Both the position numbers and the translations under genes were made by a program. A stretch of 64,000 bases of DNA from Mycobacterium sp. GA-1199 (GTDB lineage: Bacteria; Actinomycetota; Actinomycetes; Mycobacteriales; Mycobacteriaceae), in contig NZ_LQIX01000011.1 in NCBI RefSeq assembly GCF_001500045.1, forward strand, positions 1-64,000, read 5' to 3'. Shown piece after piece: positions 37,681 through 47,194 of this stretch. The notes under the pieces were generated by a model, which saw only the letters and a program-made list of their open reading frames with translations, was not told the DNA's origin and made no database searches. How positions within the stretch are numbered: the first letter of the stretch is position 1; each line of letters starts with the position of its first letter.

Positions 37681-38106
37681 ATGGCACTGCAGGAGCGCCT
37701 CGGCGAGATCCTCGAAGGCGTGCTGCCCGTGACGCGCGAGGACGACGGGGCGGTCACCGTTCACCACGACGAGACCTTCGCCTCCCTGCGCACGGTTCCG
37801 GTCGCCGAGGGTCTGGAGTTGGTGTCGCTCACCCAGATTCTGGCCTGGGATCTACCGCTGGACGCCAAGCTGCGCGCCGCGGTCGCCGAACACGCCCACA
37901 ACACGCTGCTGGGTACGGTGTCGCTGGCCTCCAAGAGCGCACCGAAGGAGGTTGCCGCCGGAGCCAAGCGCAACTCGAAGAAGGCCGCGGATGTGCTGTT
38001 GCGCTACAACTTTCCCGCCGCCGGGCTCACCGACGACGCACTGCGCACGCTGATCCTGATGGTGCTCGCCACCGGCGCCGAGGTACGCCGCGCGTTAGTC
38101 GGCTGA
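37681..38106 (+). CDS. Conserved hypothetical protein, Rv2360c-like
   Basis: A 141-residue protein in the position of Rv2360c (142 residues), 25 nt after uppS and probably in the same operon. No catalytic motif is visible. The alternating beta pattern in the first half (VTREDDGAVTVHHDETFASLRTV split across strands) followed by helices is reminiscent of YbjN/type III chaperone-like folds, but this is a weak structural guess. The C-terminus overlaps the end of the convergent zur gene by 12 nt. Confidence 0.75.
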   Translation: MALQERLGEILEGVLPVTREDDGAVTVHHDETFASLRTVPVAEGLELVSLTQILAWDLPLDAKLRAAVAEHAHNTLLGTVSLASKSAPKEVAAGAKRNSKKAADVLLRYNFPAAGLTDDALRTLILMVLATGAEVRRALVG

Positions 38107-38505
38107 ACCGTTCGTCGCCGCGCACTGGCCGCAGACGCCGAAGATCTCGATCGTGTGGCTGACATCGGAGAAGCCGTGCTGCCGGGCGATGTCGGCCGTC
38201 CAGGTCTCGACGTCGCCGCCCTGGATCTCCACCGTCGAACCGCACGCGCGGCAGACCAGGTGGTGATGGTGGTCTTCCGAACAGCGGCGGTACACCGACT
38301 CGCCGGTGTCGGTGCGCAACGTGTCGACGACGCCTGAGGCCGCCATCTGTTGCAGGGTGCGGTACACGGTCGTCAGCCCGATGCCCTCGCCGCGCCGGCG
38401 GAGCTCGTCGTGGAGTTCCTGGGCCGAACGAAACTCGTGGACGTTCTCCAGCAGGGCTGCAATGGCCGCACGTTGTCGGGTGGCGCGCACTCCGGTCGTG
38501 TTCAC
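38095..38505 (-). CDS. zur: Zinc uptake regulator Zur (FurB)
   Basis: This Fur-family repressor senses zinc and shuts off zinc uptake genes. The 136-residue product has an N-terminal winged helix (TTVYRTLQQMAASGVVD) and metal ligands EDHHHHLVCRACG and CGQC, the structural Cys4 site. GTG start overlaps the smtB stop (GTGA), so it is translated with smtB as in M. tuberculosis Rv2358-Rv2359. It is convergent with the Rv2360c-like gene (12-nt overlap). Confidence 0.93.
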   Translation of the reverse strand: MNTTGVRATRQRAAIAALLENVHEFRSAQELHDELRRRGEGIGLTTVYRTLQQMAASGVVDTLRTDTGESVYRRCSEDHHHHLVCRACGSTVEIQGGDVETWTADIARQHGFSDVSHTIEIFGVCGQCAATNGSAD

Positions 38506-38876
38506 TCGTGGCCCTCGGCCGCGTGCGTCACCGCAGCGACGACGATGTCGGCGAGGTGATGATCGACGAGGCGGTACATCACCTCGCGCCCGGACCGTTC
38601 ACCGGCAACGACGCCCGCGGCCTTCAGGATGCGCAGGTGCTGGCTGACCAACGGCTGGGGCACGGCCAGCGCGTCGACGAGCTCGTGCACGCAGCGCGCC
38701 GACTCCCGCAACTGCAGCACGATCGCGATGCGGACGGGGGCGGCCAACGCCCTCAGCAGGTCGCCGGAGGTGTCGAGCACGTCGCGCGGCGGCAGCTCGG
38801 GAAGCGGTGCGCCGCCGTGGTCGTGGGCGTCCCCGGTGGCGTCGCGCCCGTCAGCCAAAGTGGAAACGATTTTCAT
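38502..38876 (-). CDS. smtB: ArsR/SmtB-family zinc-responsive repressor SmtB
   Basis: SmtB binds DNA when zinc is low and releases it when zinc rises, controlling the smtB-zur operon in M. tuberculosis. The 124-residue product has the ArsR core ([25 protein letters not shown]), the recognition helix [14 protein letters not shown], and a C-terminal helix [20 protein letters not shown] whose Asp, His and Glu fit the alpha-5 metal site. An upstream start would add 19 residues but would run through the candidate operator, so ATG 38876 was chosen. Confidence 0.9.
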   Translation of the reverse strand: MKIVSTLADGRDATGDAHDHGGAPLPELPPRDVLDTSGDLLRALAAPVRIAIVLQLRESARCVHELVDALAVPQPLVSQHLRILKAAGVVAGERSGREVMYRLVDHHLADIVVAAVTHAAEGHE

Positions 38877-38889
38877 TACGGCCAACAAT

Positions 38890-38909
38890 ACATGCGCTTC
38901 CATGCATGT
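38890..38909. promoter_or_regulatory. Candidate SmtB operator
   Basis: ACATGC and GCATGT form an inverted repeat around an 8-bp spacer, 14 nt upstream of the smtB start, in a locally AT-richer stretch. ArsR/SmtB proteins bind such imperfect 12-2-12-type palindromes. Autoregulation is known in M. tuberculosis; the exact site here is inferred. Confidence 0.5.
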
Positions 38910-38940
38910 CAACGCCGGACCGCAGCCCCCCAACCCTTGG

Positions 38941-39003
38941 CGCGAGCGACCGTGTCTGTCCCCGAAATCGCGGCGTGTCGCCGTCCAAATGCGGTCGCTC
39001 GGC
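38941..39003. repeat. Hairpin repeat upstream of glyS (copy 1)
   Basis: CGAGCGACCG (38943-38952) pairs perfectly with CGGTCGCTCG (38992-39001). The first 21 bases match copy 2 after glyS (from 40439) at 19 positions. It lies in the 158-bp smtB-glyS divergent gap, 32 nt before the glyS start. The pattern is that of a short dispersed intergenic repeat. Confidence 0.6.
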
Positions 39004-39034
39004 GGCGGTGAGGGTGTGGCTAGGCTATGCAGTC

Positions 39035-40429
39035 GTGGCTCATTCTTCCTCGATCATCGACACCGTTGCGAACCTGGCCAAGCGGCGCGGTTTGGTCTAT
39101 CAGGCGGGGGAGATCTACGGCGGCACCAAGTCGGCGTGGGACTACGGCCCGCTCGGCGTGGAACTCAAGGAGAACATCAAGCGCCAGTGGTGGCGGGCGG
39201 TGGTCACCAGCCGCGAAGACGTCGTGGGCCTGGACTCGTCGATCATCCTGCCCCGCGAGGTGTGGGTGGCGTCCGGACACGTCGACGTGTTCAACGACCC
39301 GCTCGTCGAGTGCCTCAACTGCCACAAGCGGCATCGACAGGATCACCTGCAGGAGAACTACGCCGAGAAAAAGGGGATCGAGGATCCCGAATCCGTCGCG
39401 ATGACCGAGATCGCCTGCCCGGACTGCGGGACGAAAGGCCAGTGGACCGAACCGCGTGACTTCAACATGATGCTCAAGACCTACCTCGGTCCGATCGAAA
39501 CCGAGGAAGGCCTGCACTATCTGCGGCCGGAGACCGCGCAGGGCATCTTCGTCAACTTCACCAATGTGGTGACCACGCAACGCAAGAAGCCCCCGTTCGG
39601 CATCGCGCAGACTGGCAAGAGCTTCCGCAACGAGATCACCCCGGGCAACTTCATCTTCCGGACCCGCGAGTTCGAGCAGATGGAGATGGAGTTCTTCGTC
39701 GAGCCGTCGACCGCCCGCGAATGGCACCAGTACTGGATCGACGAGCGGCTGCAGTGGTACGTCGACCTGGGCATCGACCGCGACAACCTCCGGCTCTACG
39801 AGCATCCGAAGGAGAAGTTGTCGCATTACTCCGACCGCACCGTCGACATCGAGTACAAGTTCGGGTTCCAGGGCAACCCGTGGGGTGAGCTCGAGGGTGT
39901 GGCCAACCGCACCGACTTCGACTTGTCAACGCACTCAAAGCATTCCGGTGCCGATCTGTCGTACTACGACCAGGCCAACGACACCCGCTACGTTCCCTAC
40001 GTGATCGAGCCGGCGGCCGGGCTGACGAGGTCGTTCATGGCGTTCCTGGTCGACGCCTACGCCGAGGACGAGGCGCCCAACGCCAAGGGCGGCGTCGACA
40101 AGCGCACCGTGTTGCGGCTGGATCCGCGGCTCGCGCCGGTGAAGGCCGCGGTGCTGCCCCTGTCGCGCAACGAGGCGCTCTCGCCGAAGGCGCGGGACCT
40201 GGCCGCGGAACTGCGCAAGTGCTGGAACGTGGAGTTCGACGACGCGGGCGCGATCGGGCGCCGCTACCGTCGCCAGGACGAGATCGGCACCCCGTTCTGC
40301 GTGACGGTCGACTTCGACACGCTCGAGGATCAGGCCGTCACCGTCCGCGAGCGCGACGCGATGACGCAGGACCGGGTGTCACTGGACAACGTCAGCGACT
40401 ACCTCGCCGCCCGGCTCAAGGGCTGCTAG
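39035..40429 (+). CDS. glyS: Glycyl-tRNA synthetase (homodimeric)
   Basis: This class II synthetase charges tRNA-Gly. The 464-residue product (M. tuberculosis 463) has [23 protein letters not shown] at its start, motif 2 around [23 protein letters not shown] (shown in parts) and the C-terminal anticodon-binding domain from about 350. GTG 39035 gives the standard [19 protein letters not shown] start; upstream frame is open but lies in the repeat. No T-box leader is visible in the gap. Confidence 0.95.
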   Translation: MAHSSSIIDTVANLAKRRGLVYQAGEIYGGTKSAWDYGPLGVELKENIKRQWWRAVVTSREDVVGLDSSIILPREVWVASGHVDVFNDPLVECLNCHKRHRQDHLQENYAEKKGIEDPESVAMTEIACPDCGTKGQWTEPRDFNMMLKTYLGPIETEEGLHYLRPETAQGIFVNFTNVVTTQRKKPPFGIAQTGKSFRNEITPGNFIFRTREFEQMEMEFFVEPSTAREWHQYWIDERLQWYVDLGIDRDNLRLYEHPKEKLSHYSDRTVDIEYKFGFQGNPWGELEGVANRTDFDLSTHSKHSGADLSYYDQANDTRYVPYVIEPAAGLTRSFMAFLVDAYAEDEAPNAKGGVDKRTVLRLDPRLAPVKAAVLPLSRNEALSPKARDLAAELRKCWNVEFDDAGAIGRRYRRQDEIGTPFCVTVDFDTLEDQAVTVRERDAMTQDRVSLDNVSDYLAARLKGC

Positions 40430-40438
40430 CCCCACTAC

Positions 40439-40472
40439 CGCGAGCGCCCGTGTTTGTCCGCAACACGCCGCG
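40439..40472. repeat. Left arm of an interrupted hairpin repeat (copy 2)
   Basis: The 21 bases from 40439 match copy 1 (38941) at 19 positions. Its expected right arm is missing at the usual distance. A 9-of-11 match to it, GGTCGCTAGCG, lies at 41803-41813, beyond the transposase gene. The simplest reading is that the IS110 element split this repeat. Confidence 0.45.
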
Positions 40473-40746
40473 AAACTGTGACACTTCGCTCAGTGTCAGA
40501 GTGATGGTACTGCGCTGCGGTGTGTCGGCGTGACATCGCCCGTTGCGTAGTGGTTGGTTCCGGACCACCCGATGTCTGACCCTGCATTTCGCTGTCACCT
40601 TCGGTTGATGTTCGACCGTTTTGTCGGCATCGGGTGTGAAGGACCGGCCGGCGTGACCTGATAGGAGCGTGGCATCGCCCCCACTGAGCTTTGTCCGCCG
40701 ACCGGCCCAACCTCGTGTCACCTGATATGTGAAGGAGACATTCACC
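40473..40746 (+). ncRNA. Candidate bridge RNA region of the IS110 element
   Basis: IS110 recombinases use a structured non-coding RNA from the long non-coding end (established 2024 for IS621 and relatives). This 274-bp stretch has no reading frame of note. It has several short stems, for example TGACAC (40479-40484) with GTGTCA (40493-40498), and complementary GC-rich arms around 40650 and 40697. The two guide loops could not be assigned by eye, so this is a positional inference. Confidence 0.4.
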
Positions 40747-41790
40747 ATGGTTGTCGTTGGAGTCGATGTACACAAGCGCACCCATACCTTTGTGGCGGTC
40801 AACGAGGTCGGCCGCAAACTCGAGGCCAAGACCGCCAAGGCCACCAGCGCCGGACATACCGAGGCCATCAGGTGGGCGCGGGAGCGTTTCGGCACTGACC
40901 TCATCTGGGGTATCGAGGACTGCCGCAACATGTCGGCACGCCTGGAACGTGACCTGCTTTCGCACGGGCAGAAAGTGGTGCGGGTGCCGACGAAGTTGAT
41001 GGCCCAAACCCGGGCCTCGGCGCGCAGCCAGGGCAAGTCTGATCCGATCGACGCCGAGGCGGTGGCGCGGGCAGTATTGCGCGAACCCGATCTGCCGATC
41101 GCCTCCCATGATGAGATCTCTCGTGAACTCAAGTTGCTGGTGGACCGGCGTGAAACCCTTGTGGGGCAACGCACCGCAACGATCAACTCGCTGCGCTGGC
41201 GGATCCATGAACTCGACCCTGAGTTCGTTCTGGGCGCACTGGACCGCGATAAACATCAGCAGGCATTGTGGGCCGTTTTGGATGCTCACTCAGGCTTGGT
41301 GGCCGAACTCGCCGGCGAGGAGCTGCTCGAGATCATCGAGCTCACCGACAAGATCAACGCGTTGGAAAAGCGCATCGGCGCGCGGGTGCGCGAGGTCGTC
41401 CCGACCCTGCTGGAGTTGCCTGGCTGTGGCGAGCTCACCGCCGCCAAGATCGTTGGCGAAACCGCCGGAATCACCCGTTTCAGCAGCGAAGCCGCCTTCG
41501 CCCGCCACGCCGGAGTGGCACCGATCCCAGTGTGGTCTGGCGATAACACCGGCCGGGTGCGGTTGAGCCGCGCCGGTAACCGCCAACTCAACGCCGCACT
41601 ACACCGCATCGCCATCACCCAGATCCGCTGTCCGGGCCCCGGCCAGAGCTACTACCGAAAGAAACTCGAGCGGAAAACCAAAAAGGCTGCACTGCGCTGC
41701 CTCAAGCGCTATATCGCCCGCGACGTCGTCCACCGCCTGCGCACCGACCATCAAACCCACGATCAATCACCGCAACACGCCGCCGCTTGA
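40747..41790 (+). CDS. IS110-family DEDD transposase
   Basis: A 347-residue serine recombinase-like transposase of the IS110 group. The N-terminal RuvC-like DEDD domain shows Asp7 (VGVDVHK), Glu57 (GIEDC), Asp99 and Asp102 (SDPIDAEAVARA). The C-terminal Tnp20 domain has LPGCGELTAAKIVGETAG and LSRAGNRQLNAAL, with Ser274 as the likely catalytic serine. All key residues are intact, so it may be active. The ATG at 40747 is preferred over one 18 nt upstream because GAAGGAG precedes it by nine bases. The last residues (QHAAA) fall on the 14-bp direct repeat. Confidence 0.93.
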   Translation: MVVVGVDVHKRTHTFVAVNEVGRKLEAKTAKATSAGHTEAIRWARERFGTDLIWGIEDCRNMSARLERDLLSHGQKVVRVPTKLMAQTRASARSQGKSDPIDAEAVARAVLREPDLPIASHDEISRELKLLVDRRETLVGQRTATINSLRWRIHELDPEFVLGALDRDKHQQALWAVLDAHSGLVAELAGEELLEIIELTDKINALEKRIGARVREVVPTLLELPGCGELTAAKIVGETAGITRFSSEAAFARHAGVAPIPVWSGDNTGRVRLSRAGNRQLNAALHRIAITQIRCPGPGQSYYRKKLERKTKKAALRCLKRYIARDVVHRLRTDHQTHDQSPQHAAA

Positions 41791-41826
41791 CATAGGAGCT
41801 ATGGTCGCTAGCGCGCCCCGGGCGAC

Positions 41827-43830
41827 CTAGAAGCGGCCGCCGCCGCCGAACATCCCGCCGCCGCCACCGGAGCCGCCGAACGAACCGGGGCTGAATCCGC
41901 CCCCGCCGAATCCGCCGAACCCGCCGCGCATTCCTCCGCTGAGGATGTTGCCGATGAGGATGCCGCCGATGATCGCGCCCATGTTGCCGCCACCACCGCG
42001 GCCACCCCCGAACGGTCCCATGTACGAACTCTGCGCGTTCTGGACGTCGGCGTTGGCCAGGTTCTGCGCCTGTGAGGCGAGCATCGCCGCGCCGTTGGCG
42101 TGCTTGATGGCCTCGGCCGGATCGGTGGACCGCCTCTCTTCGGCCGCGCCGATCTGACGGACGGCCTCGGCCAGCCGGGTCCGGGCCTCGGGACCGACGA
42201 TGCCGCGACGGGTGTCGATGAAGTCCGACACCGACCGCACCCGCGACCGCGCCGTGAACAGCGCCTCGTCCAGCGCCCGGTTGAGTCGTTCGGCGGCCTC
42301 CCGCTCCTGCTCGACGGCGGCCAGCAGCCGATCGAGATCCGCGTCAGCTTTCGTCAGTTCGGTGAAAGTCCCCAGCGGGTCAGTGGCTTTCGAGCGCTGC
42401 GCGGCGGCGACGGCGGCCGCTGCCGCGTCACGCGCCTTGGCCAACTGCGCCGCCTGCGGCACGCTTCCCTGCTGCAGCAGGGCGCCGGCCTGCTTGATGC
42501 CGTTCTGGATGTCCTCGATAGCTGCGGGCAACGTGGCAGCGGCGCGGCGGATGTCACTGGCGGCGCTGTCCACCGCGTCGAGCAGTCCGCGCGCCTGCAC
42601 CAGCGCCGACTCCGCCGCACGGACGCATTCGACGAGCTCACTCTGGCGGCCCGGCACCGGGCGTGCGGCGAGGTCGCGCCCGCGGCTGATGCTCTCATCG
42701 GCGAAGTCGAGGAGCTCTTTGGCCGCGTCGACGTTGCCGGCCACCGAGCTCAGCGCCGTCGCATCGAACTCGCTGTGCAGTTCGGCGAGTTTCTGACGCG
42801 ACGGCTCGAGCCGGGCGGTGATGTCGACGACGCGCTGCGTCATCGAGTCCAGTTTGGACGGGGCGTTGATCACCAGGTTCCGCAGTTCGGTGAACGCGTC
42901 GCGCTGCGCGTCCAGCTCCCGGTCGGCCTTGGCCGCCGCCACGACCACGCGGGTCAGCAGGTCGCGCCGCTGCGCCGGGGTTTCGGGGATGGCGTCGTCG
43001 AGGATCTGCCGGACGTTGAATGCTTGAGCGAGCGTGGTTTTCGCGTTGGTGACCGCCCGCGTGAACGGCTCGGTCCGTGCGGTGCCGAACTCCTCGACCG
43101 CCAACTCGAGTTCGTGGTCGCTGGTCCGCACCGCGTTGTCGACCTCGACCACCATCGCTCGCGAGAGGTCGTCGAGCGCGTCCAGCGACACCGCCGCCAG
43201 GGCCTGCGGGTCACTCGGGTCGACTCTGCGCGCAGCGGCGAATTCGGCCTCCCGGCGCTTGCGCCTGCGCCGACGCCGCCAGATCATCAGCACCACCACC
43301 GCGAGCGCGATCACTCCCAGGGCGATGAGCAATCCGGTCCAGCTGAGCGTCGAACCCGAGCTGCCCGAGCGGGCGAGCCCTTCGGCGGCCGCGACCGCCG
43401 CCCCGGCCCAGTCGCTGTTGCGCAGTGCGGGCTCGATGTCGTTGCGCCGCACGCTTTCCACCCGGCCCGAGCTCAACTCCGTCGCGCTGTCGGGCACCAG
43501 GAAGGCGTACGAACGGTCGACCGTGGCCACCGCCAACAGGGCGTCATAGGAACCCAGGTCGCTCGTGCGCATGGTGTTGCGCGCCCACGTCTCGGCCGGC
43601 TGACCGGAGAACGTGTCGACGTAGACGACCCACAACCGGGTCCTGCTGCTGTTGTAGAGCGAGTCGACCGCCGAGGTCACGTCCGCCTGGCCGGCGCTGT
43701 CGAGGGCGCCCGCGTTGTCGGTGACGTAACCCGGCAGTCGAAACGGCGGCTCGGCTGCCACCGTCGGCGCGATGAGCGTGCCGGCGGTGAGCATGGCGAG
43801 CACGAGGGTCAGCAAGCGGACGAGGCGCAT
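41827..43830 (-). CDS. TPM-domain membrane protein with long coiled region (Rv2345-like)
   Basis: A 667-residue exported or anchored protein. Order: signal peptide ([19 protein letters not shown], cleavage near AAE); a TPM_phosphatase-type domain ([17 protein letters not shown] onward to about 150); one membrane helix ([20 protein letters not shown]) followed by a stop-transfer RRRRRRKRR; about 400 residues of Ala/Arg/Asp-rich helical, probably coiled-coil sequence inside the cell; and a Gly/Phe-rich tail of about 60 residues. Matches Rv2345 (about 660). Function unknown; TPM domains are linked to photosystem repair in plants and to membrane protein quality control. ATG 43830 was chosen to give the signal peptide. 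Confidence 0.82.
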   Translation of the reverse strand: MRLVRLLTLVLAMLTAGTLIAPTVAAEPPFRLPGYVTDNAGALDSAGQADVTSAVDSLYNSSRTRLWVVYVDTFSGQPAETWARNTMRTSDLGSYDALLAVATVDRSYAFLVPDSATELSSGRVESVRRNDIEPALRNSDWAGAAVAAAEGLARSGSSGSTLSWTGLLIALGVIALAVVVLMIWRRRRRRKRREAEFAAARRVDPSDPQALAAVSLDALDDLSRAMVVEVDNAVRTSDHELELAVEEFGTARTEPFTRAVTNAKTTLAQAFNVRQILDDAIPETPAQRRDLLTRVVVAAAKADRELDAQRDAFTELRNLVINAPSKLDSMTQRVVDITARLEPSRQKLAELHSEFDATALSSVAGNVDAAKELLDFADESISRGRDLAARPVPGRQSELVECVRAAESALVQARGLLDAVDSAASDIRRAAATLPAAIEDIQNGIKQAGALLQQGSVPQAAQLAKARDAAAAAVAAAQRSKATDPLGTFTELTKADADLDRLLAAVEQEREAAERLNRALDEALFTARSRVRSVSDFIDTRRGIVGPEARTRLAEAVRQIGAAEERRSTDPAEAIKHANGAAMLASQAQNLANADVQNAQSSYMGPFGGGRGGGGNMGAIIGGILIGNILSGGMRGGFGGFGGGGFSPGSFGGSGGGGGMFGGGGRF

Positions 43831-43891
43831 GCCCGCCAATCTAGTGCGCGCCACGGTCGGGCCGGTTTTGGTGCTGGCAGACTATCCGTCG

Positions 43892-45160
43892 GTGACAGGC
43901 AAGCTGACAGGGCACGGAGATCCCTACGACGAGGTCGACCGCCAGAGATGGGTGGTCGAGCCGCCGAAGGGCGCCGCGCTGCCCGGTACCGACACCGAGC
44001 ACCGCACCGATTTCGCGCGTGACCGGGCGCGGGTGCTGCACTGTGCGGCCCTTCGCCGGTTGGCCGACAAGACGCAGGTGGTCGGGCCGCGCCAGGGTGA
44101 AACGCCACGCACCCGGCTGACCCATTCGCTGGAGGTCGCCCAGATCGGCCGCGGTATGGCGATCGGCCTGGGCTGCGACCCGGACCTCGTCGACCTCGCC
44201 GGCCTGGCTCACGACATCGGTCACCCGCCGTACGGCCACAACGGCGAGCGTGCCCTCAACGAGATCGCCGCCGACTGCGGCGGCTTCGAGGGCAACGCCC
44301 AGAATTTCCGAATCCTGACCCGCCTCGAGCCGAAAACCCTTGACGCAGAAGGCGGTAGCGCGGGGCTGAACCTCACCCGGGCCGCGCTGGACGCCGTCAC
44401 CAAGTATCCGTGGCGACGCGGAAGCCGACCCACCAAGTTCGGTTTCTACGAGGACGACGTGCCGGTGGCCGACTGGGTGCGCGCCGATGCGCCCGCGGAG
44501 AAACCCTGCCTGGAGGCCCAGGTCATGGACTGGGCCGACGACGTCGCCTATTCGGTGCACGACGTCGAGGACGGGGTGGTCTCCGGTCGCATCGACATGC
44601 GGGTGCTGGCCGACACGGACGCCGCGGCGGTACTGGGTCGGTTGGGGGAGTCGAGCGGGATGGGTGCCGGGCTGCGGTCCGACGACCTGGTGGCCGCCGC
44701 ATCGCGGCTGTCCAGTCTGCCGGTCGTGGCCGCTGTGGGTAAGTACGACGGCACGCTGGCCGCATCCGTCGCGCTCAAGAAGCTGACCAGCGAGCTCGTC
44801 GGCCGGTTCGCGTCCGCGGCCATCGCGGCGACCCGCGAGCAATCCGGCCGGGGGCCCTTGGTTCGCTACCAGGCCGACGTGCACGTCCCGGAGCTGGTGC
44901 GGGCCGAGGTGGCCGTGCTCAAGATCCTGGCCCTGCAGTTCATCATGTCGGATCCCCGGCATCTGGAACTGCAGGCCCGGCAGCGCGAACGCGTGCACCG
45001 CGTGGTGGGGTGGGTCGCCGCCGGCGCACCGGCGACGCTCGACCCCATCTTCGTACCGGCTTTCAATTCCGCCGGCGACGACGGCGCCCGCCTGCGGGTG
45101 ATCATCGACCAGGTCGCGTCCTTCACCGAGGGTCGCCTCGAGCGGTTGGAACCCGCCTAG
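43892..45160 (+). CDS. dgt: dGTP triphosphohydrolase (HD family)
   Basis: Hydrolyses dGTP (and likely other dNTPs) to the nucleoside and triphosphate, helping control dNTP pools. The 422-residue protein has the HD-domain metal ligands: His in [11 protein letters not shown], His107-Asp108 in [11 protein letters not shown], and the [23 protein letters not shown] lead-in typical of deoxyguanosinetriphosphatase-like proteins. The GTG at 43892 gives [13 protein letters not shown]. It is divergent from the TPM gene and 31 nt upstream of dnaG, the normal mycobacterial dgt-dnaG pair. Confidence 0.93.
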   Translation: MTGKLTGHGDPYDEVDRQRWVVEPPKGAALPGTDTEHRTDFARDRARVLHCAALRRLADKTQVVGPRQGETPRTRLTHSLEVAQIGRGMAIGLGCDPDLVDLAGLAHDIGHPPYGHNGERALNEIAADCGGFEGNAQNFRILTRLEPKTLDAEGGSAGLNLTRAALDAVTKYPWRRGSRPTKFGFYEDDVPVADWVRADAPAEKPCLEAQVMDWADDVAYSVHDVEDGVVSGRIDMRVLADTDAAAVLGRLGESSGMGAGLRSDDLVAAASRLSSLPVVAAVGKYDGTLAASVALKKLTSELVGRFASAAIAATREQSGRGPLVRYQADVHVPELVRAEVAVLKILALQFIMSDPRHLELQARQRERVHRVVGWVAAGAPATLDPIFVPAFNSAGDDGARLRVIIDQVASFTEGRLERLEPA

Positions 45161-45191
45161 GCCTTCGCGCGGGGCGCTCTAGACTGGCCCG

Positions 45192-47123
45192 GTGGCCGGC
45201 CGCATTCCTGATCGCGATATCGCGGCCATTCGCGACCAAGTCCGCATCGAGGACGTCGTCGGCGACTACGTGCAGTTGCGGCGCGCGGGCGCGGACTCGC
45301 TGAAGGGGCTGTGCCCGTTCCATGACGAGAAGTCGCCGTCGTTCCACGTGCGGCCCAATCACGGCCACTTCCACTGCTTCGGCTGCGGCGAGGGTGGCGA
45401 CGTCTACGCCTTCGTCCAGAAGATCGAGCACGTCAGCTTCGTCGAGTCGGTCGAACTGCTCGCCGACCGTGTCGGCTACACGATCACCTACACCGGCACC
45501 TCGACCACCAATGTGCAGCGCGACCGTGGCAGCCGCAGCAGGTTGCTGGCGGCCAACGCGGCAGCACAGGAGTTTTACGCGGCGGCGCTGGAGTCCGAGG
45601 AGGCCGCACCGGCGCGGCAGTACTTGATCGAGCGCAACTTCGACGGCCATGCGGCCAACCGGTTCGGCTGCGGCTTCGCGCCGTCGGGCTGGGACACGTT
45701 GACAAAGCATCTGCTGCGCAAGGGTTTTGAGTTCAAGGAACTCGAGTCGGCAGGCCTGTCCCGGGAAGGCAAACGCGGCCCGATGGACCGCTTCCACCGC
45801 CGGCTGCTGTGGCCTATCAGGGCAAGCGGCGGCGAGGTGATCGGTTTCGGCGCGCGCCGGATCTTCGACGACGACCCGATGGAAGCCAAGTACGTCAACA
45901 CGCCCGAAACCGTTCTCTACAAGAAATCGTCGGTGCTGTTCGGGTTGGACCTGGCCAAACGCGACATCGCCAAGGGGCATCAGGCCGTTGTGGTCGAGGG
46001 CTACACCGACGTGATGGCGATGCACCTGGCCGGCGTGACAACCGCGGTCGCGTCCTGCGGGACCGCATTCGGCGACGAGCACTTGTCGATGTTGCGTCGA
46101 CTCATGATGGACGACAACTTCTTTCGCGGCGAGCTGATCTACGTCTTCGACGGCGACGCGGCGGGCCGTGCCGCGGCGATCAAGGCGTTCGAGGGTGAAC
46201 AGAACCTGGCGGGCCAGTCGTTCGTCGCGGTGGCCTCAGAAGACAAATTGGCCGGGATGGATCCGTGTGACATCCGGCTTCATTTCGGCGACGGTGCGCT
46301 GCGCGACCTGGTGGCACGTCGAACACCGTTGTTCGAGTTCGCGATTCGCACCGCGCTGGCCGAACACGACCTCGACAGCGCCGAGGGTCGGGTCGCCGCG
46401 TTGCGCAGGTGCGTGCCGATGGTGGCTCGCATCAAGGAGCCGATGCTGCGCGACGAGTACGCGCGCCGCCTGTCGGGATGGGTCGGTTGGGCCGACGAGG
46501 GGCAGGTGCTCACGCGGGTGCGCGAGGAAGCCCAGAAGCGGGGGATGCCCGAACGCGCCGGTCGCAGGCGCACCGCAAGCGAGCAGGCGCAGCCACGCAG
46601 GTCACGCACTCCTGACCCGGGTTCGCGGCCCGACCCTGCGGATCCGACGCTGTGGCCGCAACGCGAGGCGCTCAAGGCCGCCTTGCAGTATCCCGCGCTC
46701 GCGGGGCCGGTGTTCGACTCCCTGACGGTCGAGAGCTTCACGCATCCGGGTTACGCCGCGGTGCGCGCGGCCGTCGACGCCGCCGGTGGCACGTCCACCG
46801 GCCAGTCCGGCGCGGAGTGGATCGAGACGGTTCGCACGCACACCGAGACGCCCGCCGCCGCGAGCCTGGTCAACGAGCTCGGGGTGGAAGCCATCAACGT
46901 CGACGACGACGAGCGCTTGCCGCGCTACATCGGCGGGGTGTTGGCCCGGTTGCAGGAAGTCTGGGTGGGGCGACAGATCGCCGAGGTCAAGTCCAAACTT
47001 CAGCGCATGTCACCGGTCGAGCAGGGCGACGAGTACCACGCATTGTTCGGGGACCTGGTCGCGATGGAGGCGTATCGGCGCAGCCTGCTCGAGCAGGCCA
47101 GCGGAGACGACATCTCTGCGTAG
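45192..47123 (+). CDS. dnaG: DNA primase DnaG
   Basis: DnaG makes RNA primers at the replication fork. The 643 residues comprise an N-terminal zinc-binding domain (Cys41, His44, Cys62, Cys65 in CPFH...CFGC), the RNA polymerase/TOPRIM core with VVVEGYTDVMA (Glu269) and the acidic VFDGDAAGRAA, and a C-terminal helicase-interaction domain. GTG start gives MAGRIPDRDIAAIRDQVRIED. Length and order match M. tuberculosis Rv2343c. Confidence 0.95.
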   Translation: MAGRIPDRDIAAIRDQVRIEDVVGDYVQLRRAGADSLKGLCPFHDEKSPSFHVRPNHGHFHCFGCGEGGDVYAFVQKIEHVSFVESVELLADRVGYTITYTGTSTTNVQRDRGSRSRLLAANAAAQEFYAAALESEEAAPARQYLIERNFDGHAANRFGCGFAPSGWDTLTKHLLRKGFEFKELESAGLSREGKRGPMDRFHRRLLWPIRASGGEVIGFGARRIFDDDPMEAKYVNTPETVLYKKSSVLFGLDLAKRDIAKGHQAVVVEGYTDVMAMHLAGVTTAVASCGTAFGDEHLSMLRRLMMDDNFFRGELIYVFDGDAAGRAAAIKAFEGEQNLAGQSFVAVASEDKLAGMDPCDIRLHFGDGALRDLVARRTPLFEFAIRTALAEHDLDSAEGRVAALRRCVPMVARIKEPMLRDEYARRLSGWVGWADEGQVLTRVREEAQKRGMPERAGRRRTASEQAQPRRSRTPDPGSRPDPADPTLWPQREALKAALQYPALAGPVFDSLTVESFTHPGYAAVRAAVDAAGGTSTGQSGAEWIETVRTHTETPAAASLVNELGVEAINVDDDERLPRYIGGVLARLQEVWVGRQIAEVKSKLQRMSPVEQGDEYHALFGDLVAMEAYRRSLLEQASGDDISA

Positions 47124-47194
47124 CCCTCGGTAACGCGATATGGTGGGCGCGCTATACAACCGTGGGAACGGTCAGCGGTCAGGAAGGCGTGGAC

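Larger units (their letters stand above)
40458..41803 (+). mobile_element. IS110-family insertion sequence
   Basis: The element holds one DEDD transposase gene and a long non-coding left part (about 275 bp), the layout of the IS110 subgroup. IS110 elements have no terminal inverted repeats, so ends are approximate. A perfect 14-bp direct repeat CCGCAACACGCCGC lies at 40458-40471 and 41770-41783 and may mark the ends or the core recognition sequence. Flanks appear to be halves of an intergenic hairpin repeat. It separates glyS from the TPM gene. Confidence 0.65.

Noticed and set aside
38877..39034. T-box leader for glyS
   Set aside because: No T-box core or specifier stem; the structure present is the dispersed hairpin repeat.
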